Positions 1-11,389 of a DNA stretch of 64,000 nt are shown here, in pieces. This DNA is from Lepidonotus clava (Eukaryota > Annelida > Polychaeta > Phyllodocida > Polynoidae). A program made the position numbers and the translations under genes. The stretch's first letter is position 1. Each line of letters opens with the position of its first letter. A model generated the notes under the pieces. The model had not been told where the DNA came from. It ran no database searches and saw only the letters and a list, made by a program, of their open reading frames with translations. The DNA lies in NCBI GenBank assembly GCA_936440205.1, contig OW387147.1, positions 28,483,629 through 28,547,628 on the forward strand, written 5' to 3'.

Positions 1-585
1 GGTTCCGACTAAGGAAAGGAAGAGGTGTTAACACATTGAGTACCATGAAGGGACAGTTTTTCCTTTCTGCGTCACTCCTTATATCACCACAAACTTCAAT
101 TTCATCACATGGTCTGTTTGATCTTGTACAGGGTCATTTCTGGTTATATGTTTTTCCATGCTACTCGTTGACATTCATTCTTAATTAGCAGTTCTCACAC
201 GCTCATTATTTTGTTCCAACAACTGAATAATTAAGAATATACAATAATCGGTGCACGAACAACCTGTTAATGACTTTAGTGTATAATTAGTGCTTAATTG
301 GATCCTCCAAACCTCGTGCTACTAGGATTTCTAGGCTCTCAAACAGTTAAAACTCTGTATCGATCGATTCATCACACAAGCAAAGCATTTTTTCATACTA
401 GAAAATTTGAACAAATTGAGTCATTTTCAATATTTTATCCACATCAGGGTTATCCAGTATGTAGTCTTGTATTGCTATGTTTGTTTATGCCTGTGTAACT
501 TGTTAGACCTCCTCATAATACTTGTATTTAAAGACCCTGTCTTCTGGCCCACAGACTAAATTTAATCCTGTTGTTTCAGTAGTTT

Positions 586-616
586 CATAGAACTGTACGG
601 AGCATACAGTTCTATG
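586..616. repeat. Perfect 12-bp inverted repeat (hairpin)
   Basis: The arms CATAGAACTGTA (586-597) and TACAGTTCTATG (605-616) are exact reverse complements around a 7-base loop. The hairpin stands just before the direct-repeat cluster at 620-965 and could be part of the same old mobile sequence. No function is evident. Confidence 0.6.
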
Positions 617-619
617 GTA

Positions 620-965
620 GTTTGGATGGACGGGCGTCAGTCCCCCATCCTAAAGTAAACAGCTGAGGATTAGCTGTAGTCCAGGAAGGATAGGTCCATA
701 GGAATCATACCTAAATGGCTAACTCATCCCTATTCCACAGTTTGTAAATGGGGAGGAAACTAAATATATATCCCTCTGTTCTGATAGATCTCTAGGATTC
801 ATACCTAAATGGCTAACTCATCCCTATTCCACAATTTGTAATGGGAAGGAAACTAAATATATATCCAATCATTGAACAAACATTGCTGAGGGGATTAGGA
901 CGGGGGCCGACAGTCAACCGTCTCAAAGTAAACCAATGAGGATTAGTCGTAGCCAGACGAGTCCA
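620..965. repeat. Direct repeat cluster, order A-B-B'-A'
   Basis: Two segments each occur twice in the same orientation. Segment B (about 697-772) recurs as B' (about 793-866); both contain ATACCTAAATGGCTAACTCA and end in a run like AACTAAATATATATCC. Segment A (about 632-690, with AAAGTAAAC and TGAGGATTAG) recurs as A' (about 902-962). Copies differ by a few substitutions and small indels. The origin is unknown; a decayed transposon or a local duplication would both fit. Confidence 0.6.
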
Positions 966-2930
966 TCCCGTATTTAAATATTAATTTTATGGAAGATTTA
1001 AACCAATGGTTTCTCATGGACCCCTGTAGTTCCACATATTTCCATAGGTGGCACCATTGTTCTTCCAATACGGGACTGTTGCCATGGTTTTACCATAGCA
1101 GCACGATTTCTTTAACAAAGATACCATTTTCCCTTTTTTTACGGATTTTTTTCCAGTTAAGTTGAAAACACAAATTAACATTCTTTGATACCCAAGTTGC
1201 CAACTCTGCTATTCAACGCATTCCTATATCGTTCTAAACAATCTTTACCATTAATTCACATTGTCCATTAAACATTTCCAACCTTTTAGTAGCTATACAG
1301 AAAATCCGGGAATGTCCCTCATGCTTTTACGGATTTTTCATTTCAGGTGGCATGTCTGTATAAATGAACAGAACCAACCATACAATCACTATTTTGTTTG
1401 CTAATATACAAAATTTTCCGTAATTCTTCGCAGTTTTGAAATATGTGACCAATCATGGGAATGGGTGTCCCAGAGGGAGAAAGGAATTTGAATTTGCATT
1501 CCTACCTTTCAGACAACGCAGCCCATTTATGAATATTCCCATTATAAGCTGAGATATGTGAGTTTGAAATCCCCTATGTGGTACACACTGGTACATCCCT
1601 CTTTTACCTTTTATGCTCCATTTCCATATTATAGCTCCTTGAACCAAACGATATTTAGTTAAAATTTACAATTTTTATTAATTATCAAAATTATTCAAAA
1701 TACAATAACTTTTCATAGATCTTCATTCAAATAACAGTTTTTACAACCAGAAAGTAAAAAACTTCTGTTTTAAAATTGACAAAAATATTCTATGCAATCT
1801 GTACATTCCTTTTTCTGTTGCCATGGTAACATGAAAACATTCCCTATTGTAATATTCTTTTAAAAAAAGGATGTTCCTTAAGAATTACCCACAATGCAAC
1901 TTCCATCAATTAATAGAATATTTTCTTGCTTATAATCTTAATCTCTAGAAAATTCTGCCTAAGTCACATTTCTCTGGGAAATATGCATTATTAGCTAGTA
2001 TAGTTTTCATCAATACCCCACTTAATACTGGACTTAGAGCAAAATGACTAAAATCCCTCTGGTCACATATTTACAACATAGTTGCAATGGGTATCATGTA
2101 AATTTGTGTTTATTTTTTCTGAATTTGATAGAATTTAGCCCTAGAATCAAGTATGCCAAATTGTCATACATGTTTCCACAGCAACCTACAAACCGGACTT
2201 TTGCTAATAGGCCTATATCATATAGGAAGAGGCACAGCTACTTCAACAGCAATTCTCCATTTTCCATCCCATTTCAATGGATTTCAATAGTTTTGATAGT
2301 TGTCAAATTCATTTAAGGAAAGTGTTACCACAGTTACAATGTATATTCCATATTTTAATAAATTTCAACATTAATCTTTTATTGTAGAAGAGATGAGCTT
2401 AGGAATGGTACCAAAGAGCCAGTTTAGATGTAATAAGTAGCTAAATTTGGGGTGTATTTAAGCATTAATTTCCTCAAAAGTAGCCTTCTGCGTCCATCTT
2501 AATTGGGGGCTCTGGAGGGGCCGCTGAAAATTGTTACAACAGTGACATATCCCCTTTCTAAACATTTTAAGTCCGTCACCGGTGATTATCACATAACCCC
2601 CGCATCATGTGTGATGATAATTTCTATTTGATGAGCCGCCATGTAGTTCCATAATTATTATTATTATTATTGTTATAGCAGCAACCATTTATTTCCCCTG
2701 TATTACACCCCTACCCCTCACTTGACGTGGAAGGGGGTCAGTGTTTGAAGGATGGGGGTCAGACAACCATTAGGGGTCATATTTATGGAACTAGTGCAGA
2801 CCAGACCATTCCACATGGTAGTACCAAAGTGGTAGAGCCTGCAGCAAGTTCATACAACAATACAGGCTTGCCTTACTTCCCGAAAGTAATCCAGACTGCC
2901 ACTGCAGAACTTCAAGTACAAGCCGACAGG

Positions 2931-5900
2931 ATGGGTGTCTCCGCCATCCTCATAATTTGCCTCATAGGAAGTCTAAGCTCCATTGTATCAGGCAAGTATT
3001 TATAACATGTATAATGCATTTTCACGGTCATGATGCTGGGATTCGTTTGTCTGTTGGATTATGAGGACTGTACTTATTGCCCGACCTTCTAATGCAAGTT
3101 TAGGGGGAGAACGAATGTCCTAGTCTAAATGTCTTAGAAACATGGAAAGGTCCTAGAAACACAATTTATGAAACAGGTAATGGACAATTCAGAGAGAAAA
3201 GTTGGAAAATTAATGTGAAAAGGGGTGACTTAGCAAATCGCAGCAAGAAAACAGTAGTTGAATTATCCCTTTTAATACAATAAAAGGCCGATTGAGAATA
3301 GGCCTATATAAATCTTCAAATATAGGACCCTATGAATTCGACAAACTTATGTTATCTCGTGTATTTAATTTTTGTCTTCAATGTAAAAATACTCTCAATA
3401 ATTTCTTGAAATGCAAGATGCCAGTCTCGGCTATGCCACTTCCAATAGGAATTATACACATGTAACTGTGTATCTATTATTTTACATAGCTACCCATAGG
3501 TCGTGACTAGCAATGCTAAAACGATGGAGAGGAAGTATCATTATAGAACAAATATTGTTTCACAAAAGCAAGTATTTTATTCTAAGCATGGGATGTAAAT
3601 ACATTCTTTGTAATAAAACATGTAGGGACTGTCAAAATGTCATGGCCAAAATATGGAATGATGTGGAAAGAGCATTCAGCCAGTCAGCTGTATTGTGACT
3701 GAAATTATTATTGTGTATTTTTTCATTCCGTATTTTATAGTATGGCTTATATCAAGTTTATACAGTTCTGAGATAAGTTGGATCTCGGATCCGCCCTGCC
3801 ATTATGTTGTCTATCATCTGTGATAATGTAGATGCATTGTTATAAAACATCATTTCCTATGTGGTGGGACACTATGATAGAGATACTGCATTTTCCATCC
3901 AACTATATATCTACACTCGAGTAGTTCAGTCGGAAAAATGCTACACTTTCTATATCAATATTCATTCGCATGTGTAATATCCTGTTGAGAGATATATTTA
4001 CACATGTACCTAAGTCCATTAACAAGGTTAATTGCATCCTACCAGCCCTAATCGAAAGATAGTAGAAGCCCTCATTTTGTGCGCTATACAGCCATTCCAA
4101 GTTTGTCATCAATTCCGATAGTAGTCTCTCAATGTGTAATCCTATAAAGGAGCCATAGAGGTGAGTATGTCCCAGAAATCCTAGATACTTTGCCATTAGG
4201 ATAAAATAATGCTGATTTAATCTTGCGGGATATACTTTAATACCCATTTGGGGAAAGAAGCCCTAAAGTCATACCTAGATCTGTATAACTGTGCCTACTT
4301 GCCTACTAAAATCCTAAAAAAAAGTCCTGTTTTTTTATTATATACATTTCCAGTTGTTTGACATATAGCGCGCAATCCCGAATAATTCAATTCAATTTAA
4401 TTTCTTAAGGCACCAAGTGAAACTTCTACCAATGTGGGAAATCTCCCTAAATGTAGTAGTAACGCCCAAAAATATGTATAGGGTCATAGACACTCTGTTT
4501 CTACCCACAGGCGGCTACATCCGAATGGGGGTCTATTGGTTAAGGTGCAGAGCTTCGCACTGAATACTTACATCTGTTATAAATGCAAACCTTAAAACAA
4601 AAAGAAATTTTATAATAACAATTCTATAACTATTCATAATGTCAGTCCTAGAGCGGAGCTTCCATGAGAGGCGAAATAGTCCACGCAAAAAAATTACAAA
4701 GTTCAAGGTGTCTGACTTTTCGCCTCTAAATAAACTAAACATTGTTTGGAATACAATAAAACATCTACTGATATTCCGGGAAGCTTTGTGACCCTGCATA
4801 TCCTAATTATAGCCGTGTGCAGTATCTCCTCCATTGCTTACGAAATTTCTGAATTGACACTGCTTTCAACCACAGCTGGACTAACCCGCCCCCTCTCCCA
4901 GGCTGAGAAATGTAACTTGCTGGACAACGCCCTTGGTCAGTTCCTGGCCAAGAGGCAGGAACCAGACACCCTGTACATGGTCTTTGGCTACTACATGTAC
5001 CCCGATGACAGAGACTTGGTACCTCTGGCTAGGTCAGCAAAACTTGACTTCCTTAAAAGTGCAACTCAACGACACCAACTTGCTTGCAAATTGGTTGGTA
5101 AGTACAACGCTCTTTTCTATCTAAAGCAACATACGGCCTTAAGTCTAATGAAATCAATTTAAGAATTCAGCGTGCGTATACATCGGCTAATTACAAAGGG
5201 AGGGATAATTATTTAGCATTTGGATCAATAGAAATCTTACTTTCGACAACAGAGATCACTTAAGTTAATTGCAGTTGTTGATAGTATTTGAACAGTACTA
5301 AATAAAATTGTCCTTTTCTCACATATATTTTCAATCAAATGACATAAAAATATGTTCGTAAAATGTCATCAAACACATATATGTCCAGATGCCTCAAATA
5401 TAGGCCTATCAAACCACTATAATTCTCCTGCATTCTCTCAAAGGCATCCTAGTTACAAGCGGGTATTTTTTGTGTGTGCAGGAGCTAGGAGTCGTGAGGA
5501 CATACGCAAGATTCTAGGTGTACAAAGGACCGTAGTAAACAATTATTACGATGCGATGAAACACCCTATCCTCGATATTGGAAGTGTGAAGAAAATGGAT
5601 GAAGTTTCTAAAGTGTTGACCCTACTCTTTATCTGGGCACAGAACACTGGGTACCCAACTCTGCCACTTAGGTAAAGGATTTTTGTGGTTATAAGTATGC
5701 CACACTCTCAACCATAACTGTTTAAGGCCAGATTCAACATATTATGCATAATACACATTTGTAGATACATAGAACAATCACTGGTCACGTTTATACATGG
5801 TGTATAGATTCAGAAGAATCTTAAATATCTAATTGAATACTGCATAGCATACATTTATCATATCAAGATGGCTTTGATTAGCAACGTTTTGCTGCTCTAT

Positions 5901-6669
5901 GTTTGGGGAAAAAAGAGCGAAAATAAAGCATTTGGGATAACAGTGAAGAAGGTGCAAATCTGGATGCTGCAATTTTCATTTATATTAAACATTAATCATT
6001 TGATACTCTAAACCATATCATATTAATCCAACAGAAACCTTGATGAAAGAAAAACCTTGGAAATCTTTGGGGCGATCAAAAAGGCCATGATGTCAAAACA
6101 TGTGCATGACTACCTGATAGACGCTCCATTTCCACTAAAAGTTTCTCCGCAGCGGGCCTATAAATTCCTCAAAGGTGGGTTCATTTTTGTTCTACGTTAT
6201 AATTCAATGTAACTATTAACGTCAGTTGTCAAATAAAAAAGATTGTAAAATATCAGGGATAGCCTTTAATGCATACTGTTGGATCTGTCATATACCCAAC
6301 ACTCAATTTTCCTTTCTAATTCCTTTTAAGGGTAATGCATTATGATATGTATCTGTAAAACTGTTAGTTTGTTCTCTTGTGATATTGCACATATATAAAT
6401 GAAATAAAAGTCTACCGGGATACGACTCAGTGATAACAAAGTTAATCTTTCAAGGGCAACTTTTTAACAAAGACACGGGGTATATTTCAGAATCCAGAAC
6501 TTATCAGCAGTTAGAACGAGGGGTCTTCATGACTCCAGGCTCTCTGACGGAGTTTGCTGACCTCATCAAAATCACTCCTGGAGGGGTGCAAGCCAGAAAG
6601 GAAAACGTCCAGGCCACCATGCAATTTGTGAACGCTCTGGACAAAACTGGAGTGTTAAATCTCACCTAA
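2931..6669 (+). CDS. Predicted secreted protein, unrecognised family (5 exons)
   Basis: The proposed exons are 2931-2991, 4876-5097, 5482-5671, 6035-6174 and 6491-6669. They sum to 792 bases and encode 263 residues plus a stop, with phases agreeing at every junction. The start is chosen because it opens a typical signal peptide, MGVSAILIICLIGSLSSIVS, with cleavage likely just after it. The mature part is mostly helical in character and contains only two cysteines, in EKC and LACKL. The last exon ends in KTGVLNLT. I do not recognise the family and see no enzyme motif or further membrane segment. The first intron is ambiguous. A GC donor with perfect context (CAG|GCAAGT at 2992) joins in frame to acceptors at 4876 or 4813, while a weak GT donor at 2996 would join to 4823. 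The N-terminal 20-40 residues after the signal are therefore uncertain. An AATAAA lies at 6902. Confidence 0.72.
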
Positions 6670-6901
6670 TGTTTTGCTTTTTGGTGTTTTGGATGTCCAG
6701 GAAAATGAGAAACTCATAGAACCTTCGTTGTACTACGGAGTACATACCATTTCTTAGCGGTTTATTTGCTGTATATAAGTAAATGATCAAACATAACGGC
6801 ATATACACGATCGTGAACCAAGTCCAATTCTGCAGCTCTATAGCCTATATTTTGTATGACCATTATTTCCCAACTATATCGGCTTTTGGTTAATTAATGA
6901 A

Positions 6902-6907
6902 AATAAA
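6902..6907 (+). promoter_or_regulatory. Candidate polyadenylation signal (AATAAA)
   Basis: AATAAA lies 233 bases after the stop of the secreted-protein gene. It is the first canonical hexamer I noticed downstream, so it is a plausible 3' end. The surroundings are A-rich, which makes a chance match possible. Confidence 0.4.
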
Positions 6908-7623
6908 ATTAACAAAGAAAAAATAATGAAAGATATAGAAATCTAAATGCGAGTGACGAGGCTTTGTGTTCCAGATTAGAATGAAGGGGGTTCTACAAAC
7001 ATCCCACTCTATATTGGCTAGATTTGTCATGTAACCTTTCTCTTTGTGCCCTGTCATTGGATTGGACCGTTGTACCAGGAGAGGGGTCAACGTCTGCTGG
7101 TCATTAGGTCACCCGTGTGACTACTGAATATTGTTTCTCGTTTATAGGTTTAACATTAATTGGTTTTCATAATTATTAATCAAGATTGTAATAAAATTTC
7201 ATTCAGAGAAATCAGTCAGTTGTTTTGCATTGGGGAAATTATGCTGTTCATAGAAATATACTACTGGATTAGGTATTTAGGCCATAGTGACTGTGATACA
7301 GAAGCAGTATTTGAGTCTAAAAACAATCTAGGTATAGGCCTAACTACAATAGTGAATTCTCGGCACTTTTTCGAAGCATTTACATGTATTGTTAACAGAC
7401 GAGCCCTCCAGAAGCCTAGCTGTTTCTTGGCTTATATTAGGAAAGTGTGGCAGCTATAAAATCAGAGGTCTGCATGCTGGTATCCTTTGTCCCGTGATCC
7501 AGTACATAAAGTATAGCTGTAAGGCTGGTTACGGGATGGGAATAAAATGGTACTGGAATCACTTGTTGTCGAGAGCATTTTGCTCTCAAACCACTAGGAC
7601 AGCGCTCTTGTTAGATATCGGCA

Positions 7624-7679
7624 TTTATTTCCTTTATAAAAATCGATGACACACTACAATACTTTAAACCTATTTTATT
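7624..7679 (-). promoter_or_regulatory. Candidate polyadenylation signals of the RPP25 gene
   Basis: On the minus strand, AATAAA occurs at 7679-7674 and again at 7629-7624. These are about 14 and 64 bases past the RPP25 stop codon at 7696-7694. The second spacing is more usual for a 3' untranslated region. Use of either one is inferred. Confidence 0.45.
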
Positions 7680-7693
7680 AAAACATAACAAGC

Positions 7694-10600
7694 TCATGAA
7701 TCCATAACAACCTGTGCGTCAGTAGTATTGTCCGTTTCTGTTTTCGCCTCAGTCATCGACTCTACTACCACACTCTCAGTCCCACTCCTTTGCCTGTTGT
7801 CCTTTTTCTGCAGGGGGGTTTCGGGGCCCTGCTGACCCCCACTACCTGCCTCCTTACCCTGGCCCCTCTTCCTCTTTTTCTTGGTCAGAGTCCCGTAGGC
7901 CGGGCTGTCCGTACTCACCCCCGCCCCACGGTTAGGTCTCCGCCCGTTCTTGTCTCGCCCAGTGCTAGCTGAACTGACCGTGCCCTTCTTCCAGAAAGCG
8001 TCAAAGGAACCAGGCGGTTGATATCTACGACCAGAAAGGAGAATGGTGAAAATGGCAGAAATGGCTTTGGTTTTACAGCGCTAAGTATTTGTAAATAAAG
8101 GTTGTACCTACAAATCTAAAAGAGAAAACTGAAATGCGTCAAAACATAATCGTTTCCTGATATTTGTTTCCCCACTTAAATGCATTGAAAAATATCTTAG
8201 TCGGATTTTACCCAGTACACATTTTTATTGAGACATCAAATGACTCTTTGTGGGTCTGTTAATTTTAGAAAACGTCGGCCATCAAGTCTATCATAATTTG
8301 CTAGACATCTTACAAGAAACCGTCGAATTTAAGGGTTCATACTCACCCTGGTATCGTGGTGTCCAATGGGTCTTTGGACAATAACACTGTGATGGCAGGA
8401 ATATCTCGATTGACGCGGAGCCTGCAGCAAGAAACGTATCGACACAAATACACATGAGGATGATACTATAGGTCTGCTGACTAAGAAAGGACTGAAAAAC
8501 TGAAAACTTAAAATGTGTTATGCCCTATAATAAAAGCTGATTGCAATGTCATAATATGTTTCCCTGCATGTCTAACCTATATCTGAGAATTTTAAAACAT
8601 ATTTTCCTCATGACATTTTGTCCTGGTGGTATATTTAAGTGCTCATAGTTTTATAATCAGATCCCTTTTATTATTTATAAAATAAAGTCACATGAACAAA
8701 ATCAGCCCTTTCTTAACCAGTGGAGCTATACTACTAAGTCGAATGTCAAAGGTTGAAAGTCGATTTAACTAAATGAATCAAAATCCAAAAAGGGCGTGAT
8801 GCTTGAGGAAGTCGAGGTTGACCAAAAGTATTTGTTTCCAGGATACACGCTTATTACCAACATAACGAGACATTTTGAAATTTTTCTTCCTCCTACCTTT
8901 TTGAAATTTTATAATTTTCCTGTGATTAATTAATGTTACGAACATTCTTATGACTCCTTCGTATCATTGACATATTCCTTACCTTTCAAGCCCTTCTTGT
9001 TTCGGGTCCCAGAATTCTTCAATTCTACAATTAAAGAGGGTATAATCTTTACAATTTATTTTTTGTTTTAGAAACACAGTTTTCCAATTACATGTAAGGA
9101 ATTTGCAATGCGTATACATGAAAATGTAAAGTCTTCTTTTGCGTGAGTTTGATTTAATCAACATAAAATAGCGGTATGTTTATTCCGCAGTTTCTGGTCT
9201 TTCGCAATACGTGTACTTGAGAAGCCCAACTCCCAGGCAATGGAAAACCGTTGATTCTGCTGTATGTTATATGGTCAGTGTTCGAAATTAAGGGCGCACC
9301 CTGCACCCGGTGTGCACAATTTGACTGCAGAGTGCATACTTTTTGGGAGGCATGCACCCGGTGTATGCATGAAATTTGAACAGTATAAATACCTTTATAT
9401 AGAGTTGTGAACATAGATAGATAGCTGGGTGCATGATTTCTAACCCCTATGCACCCTGCGTGTGCATAAAATAAATCCTTAATTTCGAACACTGATGGTG
9501 TATAAGAAGTCCACGAGAGGGCGCCACCGTCTGATACATCAACCACACAGTTCTATTTTCTATTTCCATGTGTATGTAAAGTTGAAATTAGATGTAATAT
9601 AGAATTTAGGGGACAATTAAGGATGAGCCAATGGAATCTTTGTTAAAATTTGGATAATCTCTGTAGGTTCGGTTTATAACCTGGTAATAGGTGCACTTCA
9701 CCAGGTATTTGGTGGAACATTTTCACCTACTACAAAATGACACCCAATTTTTCGGCCATCTATTTTTTTCAACATTTTTCGTTCATAGATAATGTAATAG
9801 TCAAAATACAAATTAAAAAGAATGATTTGAAACCTCTCATCACTTAGTCGATATATATACCTCGGGTGTCGCTACTTTACCACTGAAATTCCAGTCGTTT
9901 AAATGGAATAGCTTACCTTTTAAACCGGACGTTTGTTATTTGATGTAGACCCTGGAAGGAGAATGTTCAGTTAAAATAATTGTGTTACAGTTTCCATAAA
10001 TTACTGCAAATATTTTCTCATGAGATCAGAACTTTTGAATAATGTTCTTTAATATAATTTGTAGCGTAAATTTACAGTCTAGCATTACCACTTGCCATTG
10101 CCATTTATAAAGTTATAATCCTCACCTTCATTTTCCGTTTCATTATTTCTGCGCATGTGATTGTTTTAGATGTTCCTGTTCCTGATCCATTCCAGGTTAT
10201 TTGTTTAATGGCTGGATCCTATAAAGAATCAATTAATGATTAATACACATCGAAGTAAAGTAAATTTCCAAAACCTTCAGCTCATCAGCAACTTGATGAC
10301 CGTACAAATGTTACCACTACCAGTAGGAGCAATTGCAATGAAGATCAAATTCAAAAGACAAGTTTCAGAACAATTTAGAATTCGATCTCTTTCAGAAGAA
10401 AATTGGTTAAAGTCTAATGAGATTAGCCTAAAATATCAGGGACAGTTATGTAATTTTTCAATGAAATTAAGAGTACTTAATGTCATCATTTTCATTAATT
10501 GTGTTGATTCTCTAACGGATTGTACCAAACATTGATTAATGTGTATATTATACGCTTAATTATGGGAGAGTTATTTAATAGAGTTGTATTGCTAAATAAA

Positions 10601-10895
10601 CTTGTATCTAGACCTCCACTGCGTAAGTTCGAGAAATACATCTCAGTAGAATACACGAAATAGTTGTTACCAGTAGAATTTGGATAAAGAGACATTATTT
10701 AACTTGTCCTTAGACTGATTACACATCTTTTGACAATGCAGGAAAAATAAGTTACCTTCATTTGTTTCATTGCATAGCCCATTACATTCCGGATTTTACT
10801 CCCGCTGGCGACTTTCATATGGATTACATTTTCATGGAAGGGTAGGTCGACCTTGTCTTCCACCTCCCTTTCTTCTCCCTTGATGTAGTTTTCCA
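7694..10895 (-). CDS. RPP25: RNase P/MRP subunit p25 (RPP25/RPP25L-like, Alba family)
   Basis: The exons, in transcript order, are 10895-10756, 10218-10126, 9951-9917, 9024-8983, 8421-8347 and 8024-7694. With the A of the start codon supplied by an upstream exon, they give 238 residues in one consistent frame. Vertebrate RPP25 proteins begin MENF or MEHY and this one begins MENYIKG. The Alba core is clear: HMKVASGSKIRNVMGYA, then TKTITCAEIMKRKMKG-type sequence leading into GLHQITNVRFK, then ITVLLSKDPLD and GYQPPG. The tail is lysine- and serine-rich and contains TKKKRKRGQ. The protein should bind, with RPP20, the P3 arm of RNase P and RNase MRP RNA in the nucleolus, for pre-tRNA 5' and pre-rRNA processing. 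In this exon the codon TGG follows an AG acceptor, so only 'TG' of ATG is present. The missing A probably sits at 14759, before a strong GTAAGT donor. Confidence 0.9.
9276..9494. mobile_element. 219-bp hAT-type MITE in an RPP25 intron
   Basis: The ends are perfect 18-bp inverted repeats, CAGTGTTCGAAATTAAGG and its complement. They are flanked by the 5-bp direct repeat ATGGT (9271-9275 and 9495-9499). The interior has GTGCAC-rich segments (TGCACCC motifs) and no coding capacity. CAGTG-type ends with a 5-bp target duplication fit the hAT subgroups that make 5-bp duplications. The element sits in the intron between the 9951-9917 and 9024-8983 exons. Confidence 0.85.
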
Positions 10896-11389
10896 CTTAA
10901 ATATAAAAAGATGAAATTATTACCAAGCCAAAAGTTTAATAGAATGTAGCATAGCCTTTAAATGGGGATTGTTTCCTTTCTGCACCTGTTACGGAGATAT
11001 TTTACCAACTGGGAAAATGTTGTTATCTATTCTCTCTTTTATGAAGATTCTTTCCACCAAATAATCATAACTAGACATTAACGAGGTACAGTATTACGTT
11101 ATAAATGTATACCATAGGATTCAGAATAAAATGGAGGTTATATATACAGAGGTCCTCCTTAAACATAAACAAAACAGTAAGTTTTGAGTCGATTTTTGGG
11201 ATTTCTTTTTACTGCTAGATGTGCCCATTTTATAAAAGTAGTGGTGAATGCCCCCAAAAACCTGAAAGACAAAATCATTTGGACAAAACCGAAACAAAAT
11301 GAACAAAATCTTAATACACAAACTTGTATTTGATCTGTATGTGTATAACTTGTAGCCTTACAAGTCACAGACTCCCTTATGCAGATTCT

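Larger units (their letters stand above)
1..2930. other. AT-rich intergenic DNA, no gene seen
   Basis: This stretch has only short open frames, with no domain, signal peptide or splice structure that I can support. It contains long A/T runs, a perfect 12-bp hairpin at 586-616 and a cluster of direct repeats at about 620-965. The 5' untranslated part and promoter of the secreted-protein gene starting at 2931 probably lie at the right edge, but I see no convincing TATA box or initiator. Confidence 0.6.
6670..7693. other. Convergent intergenic region
   Basis: This spacer separates the 3' ends of the secreted-protein gene (plus strand) and the RPP25 homologue (minus strand). It should hold both 3' untranslated regions. 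The short open frames here have no recognisable content. Confidence 0.55.

Noticed and set aside
3903-4247. 114-codon minus-strand frame
   Set aside because: It lies in the first intron of the secreted-protein gene, with no domain or splice support.
9154-9546. 130-codon minus-strand frame
   Set aside because: Most of it is the MITE at 9276-9494, and it ignores the RPP25 exon structure.
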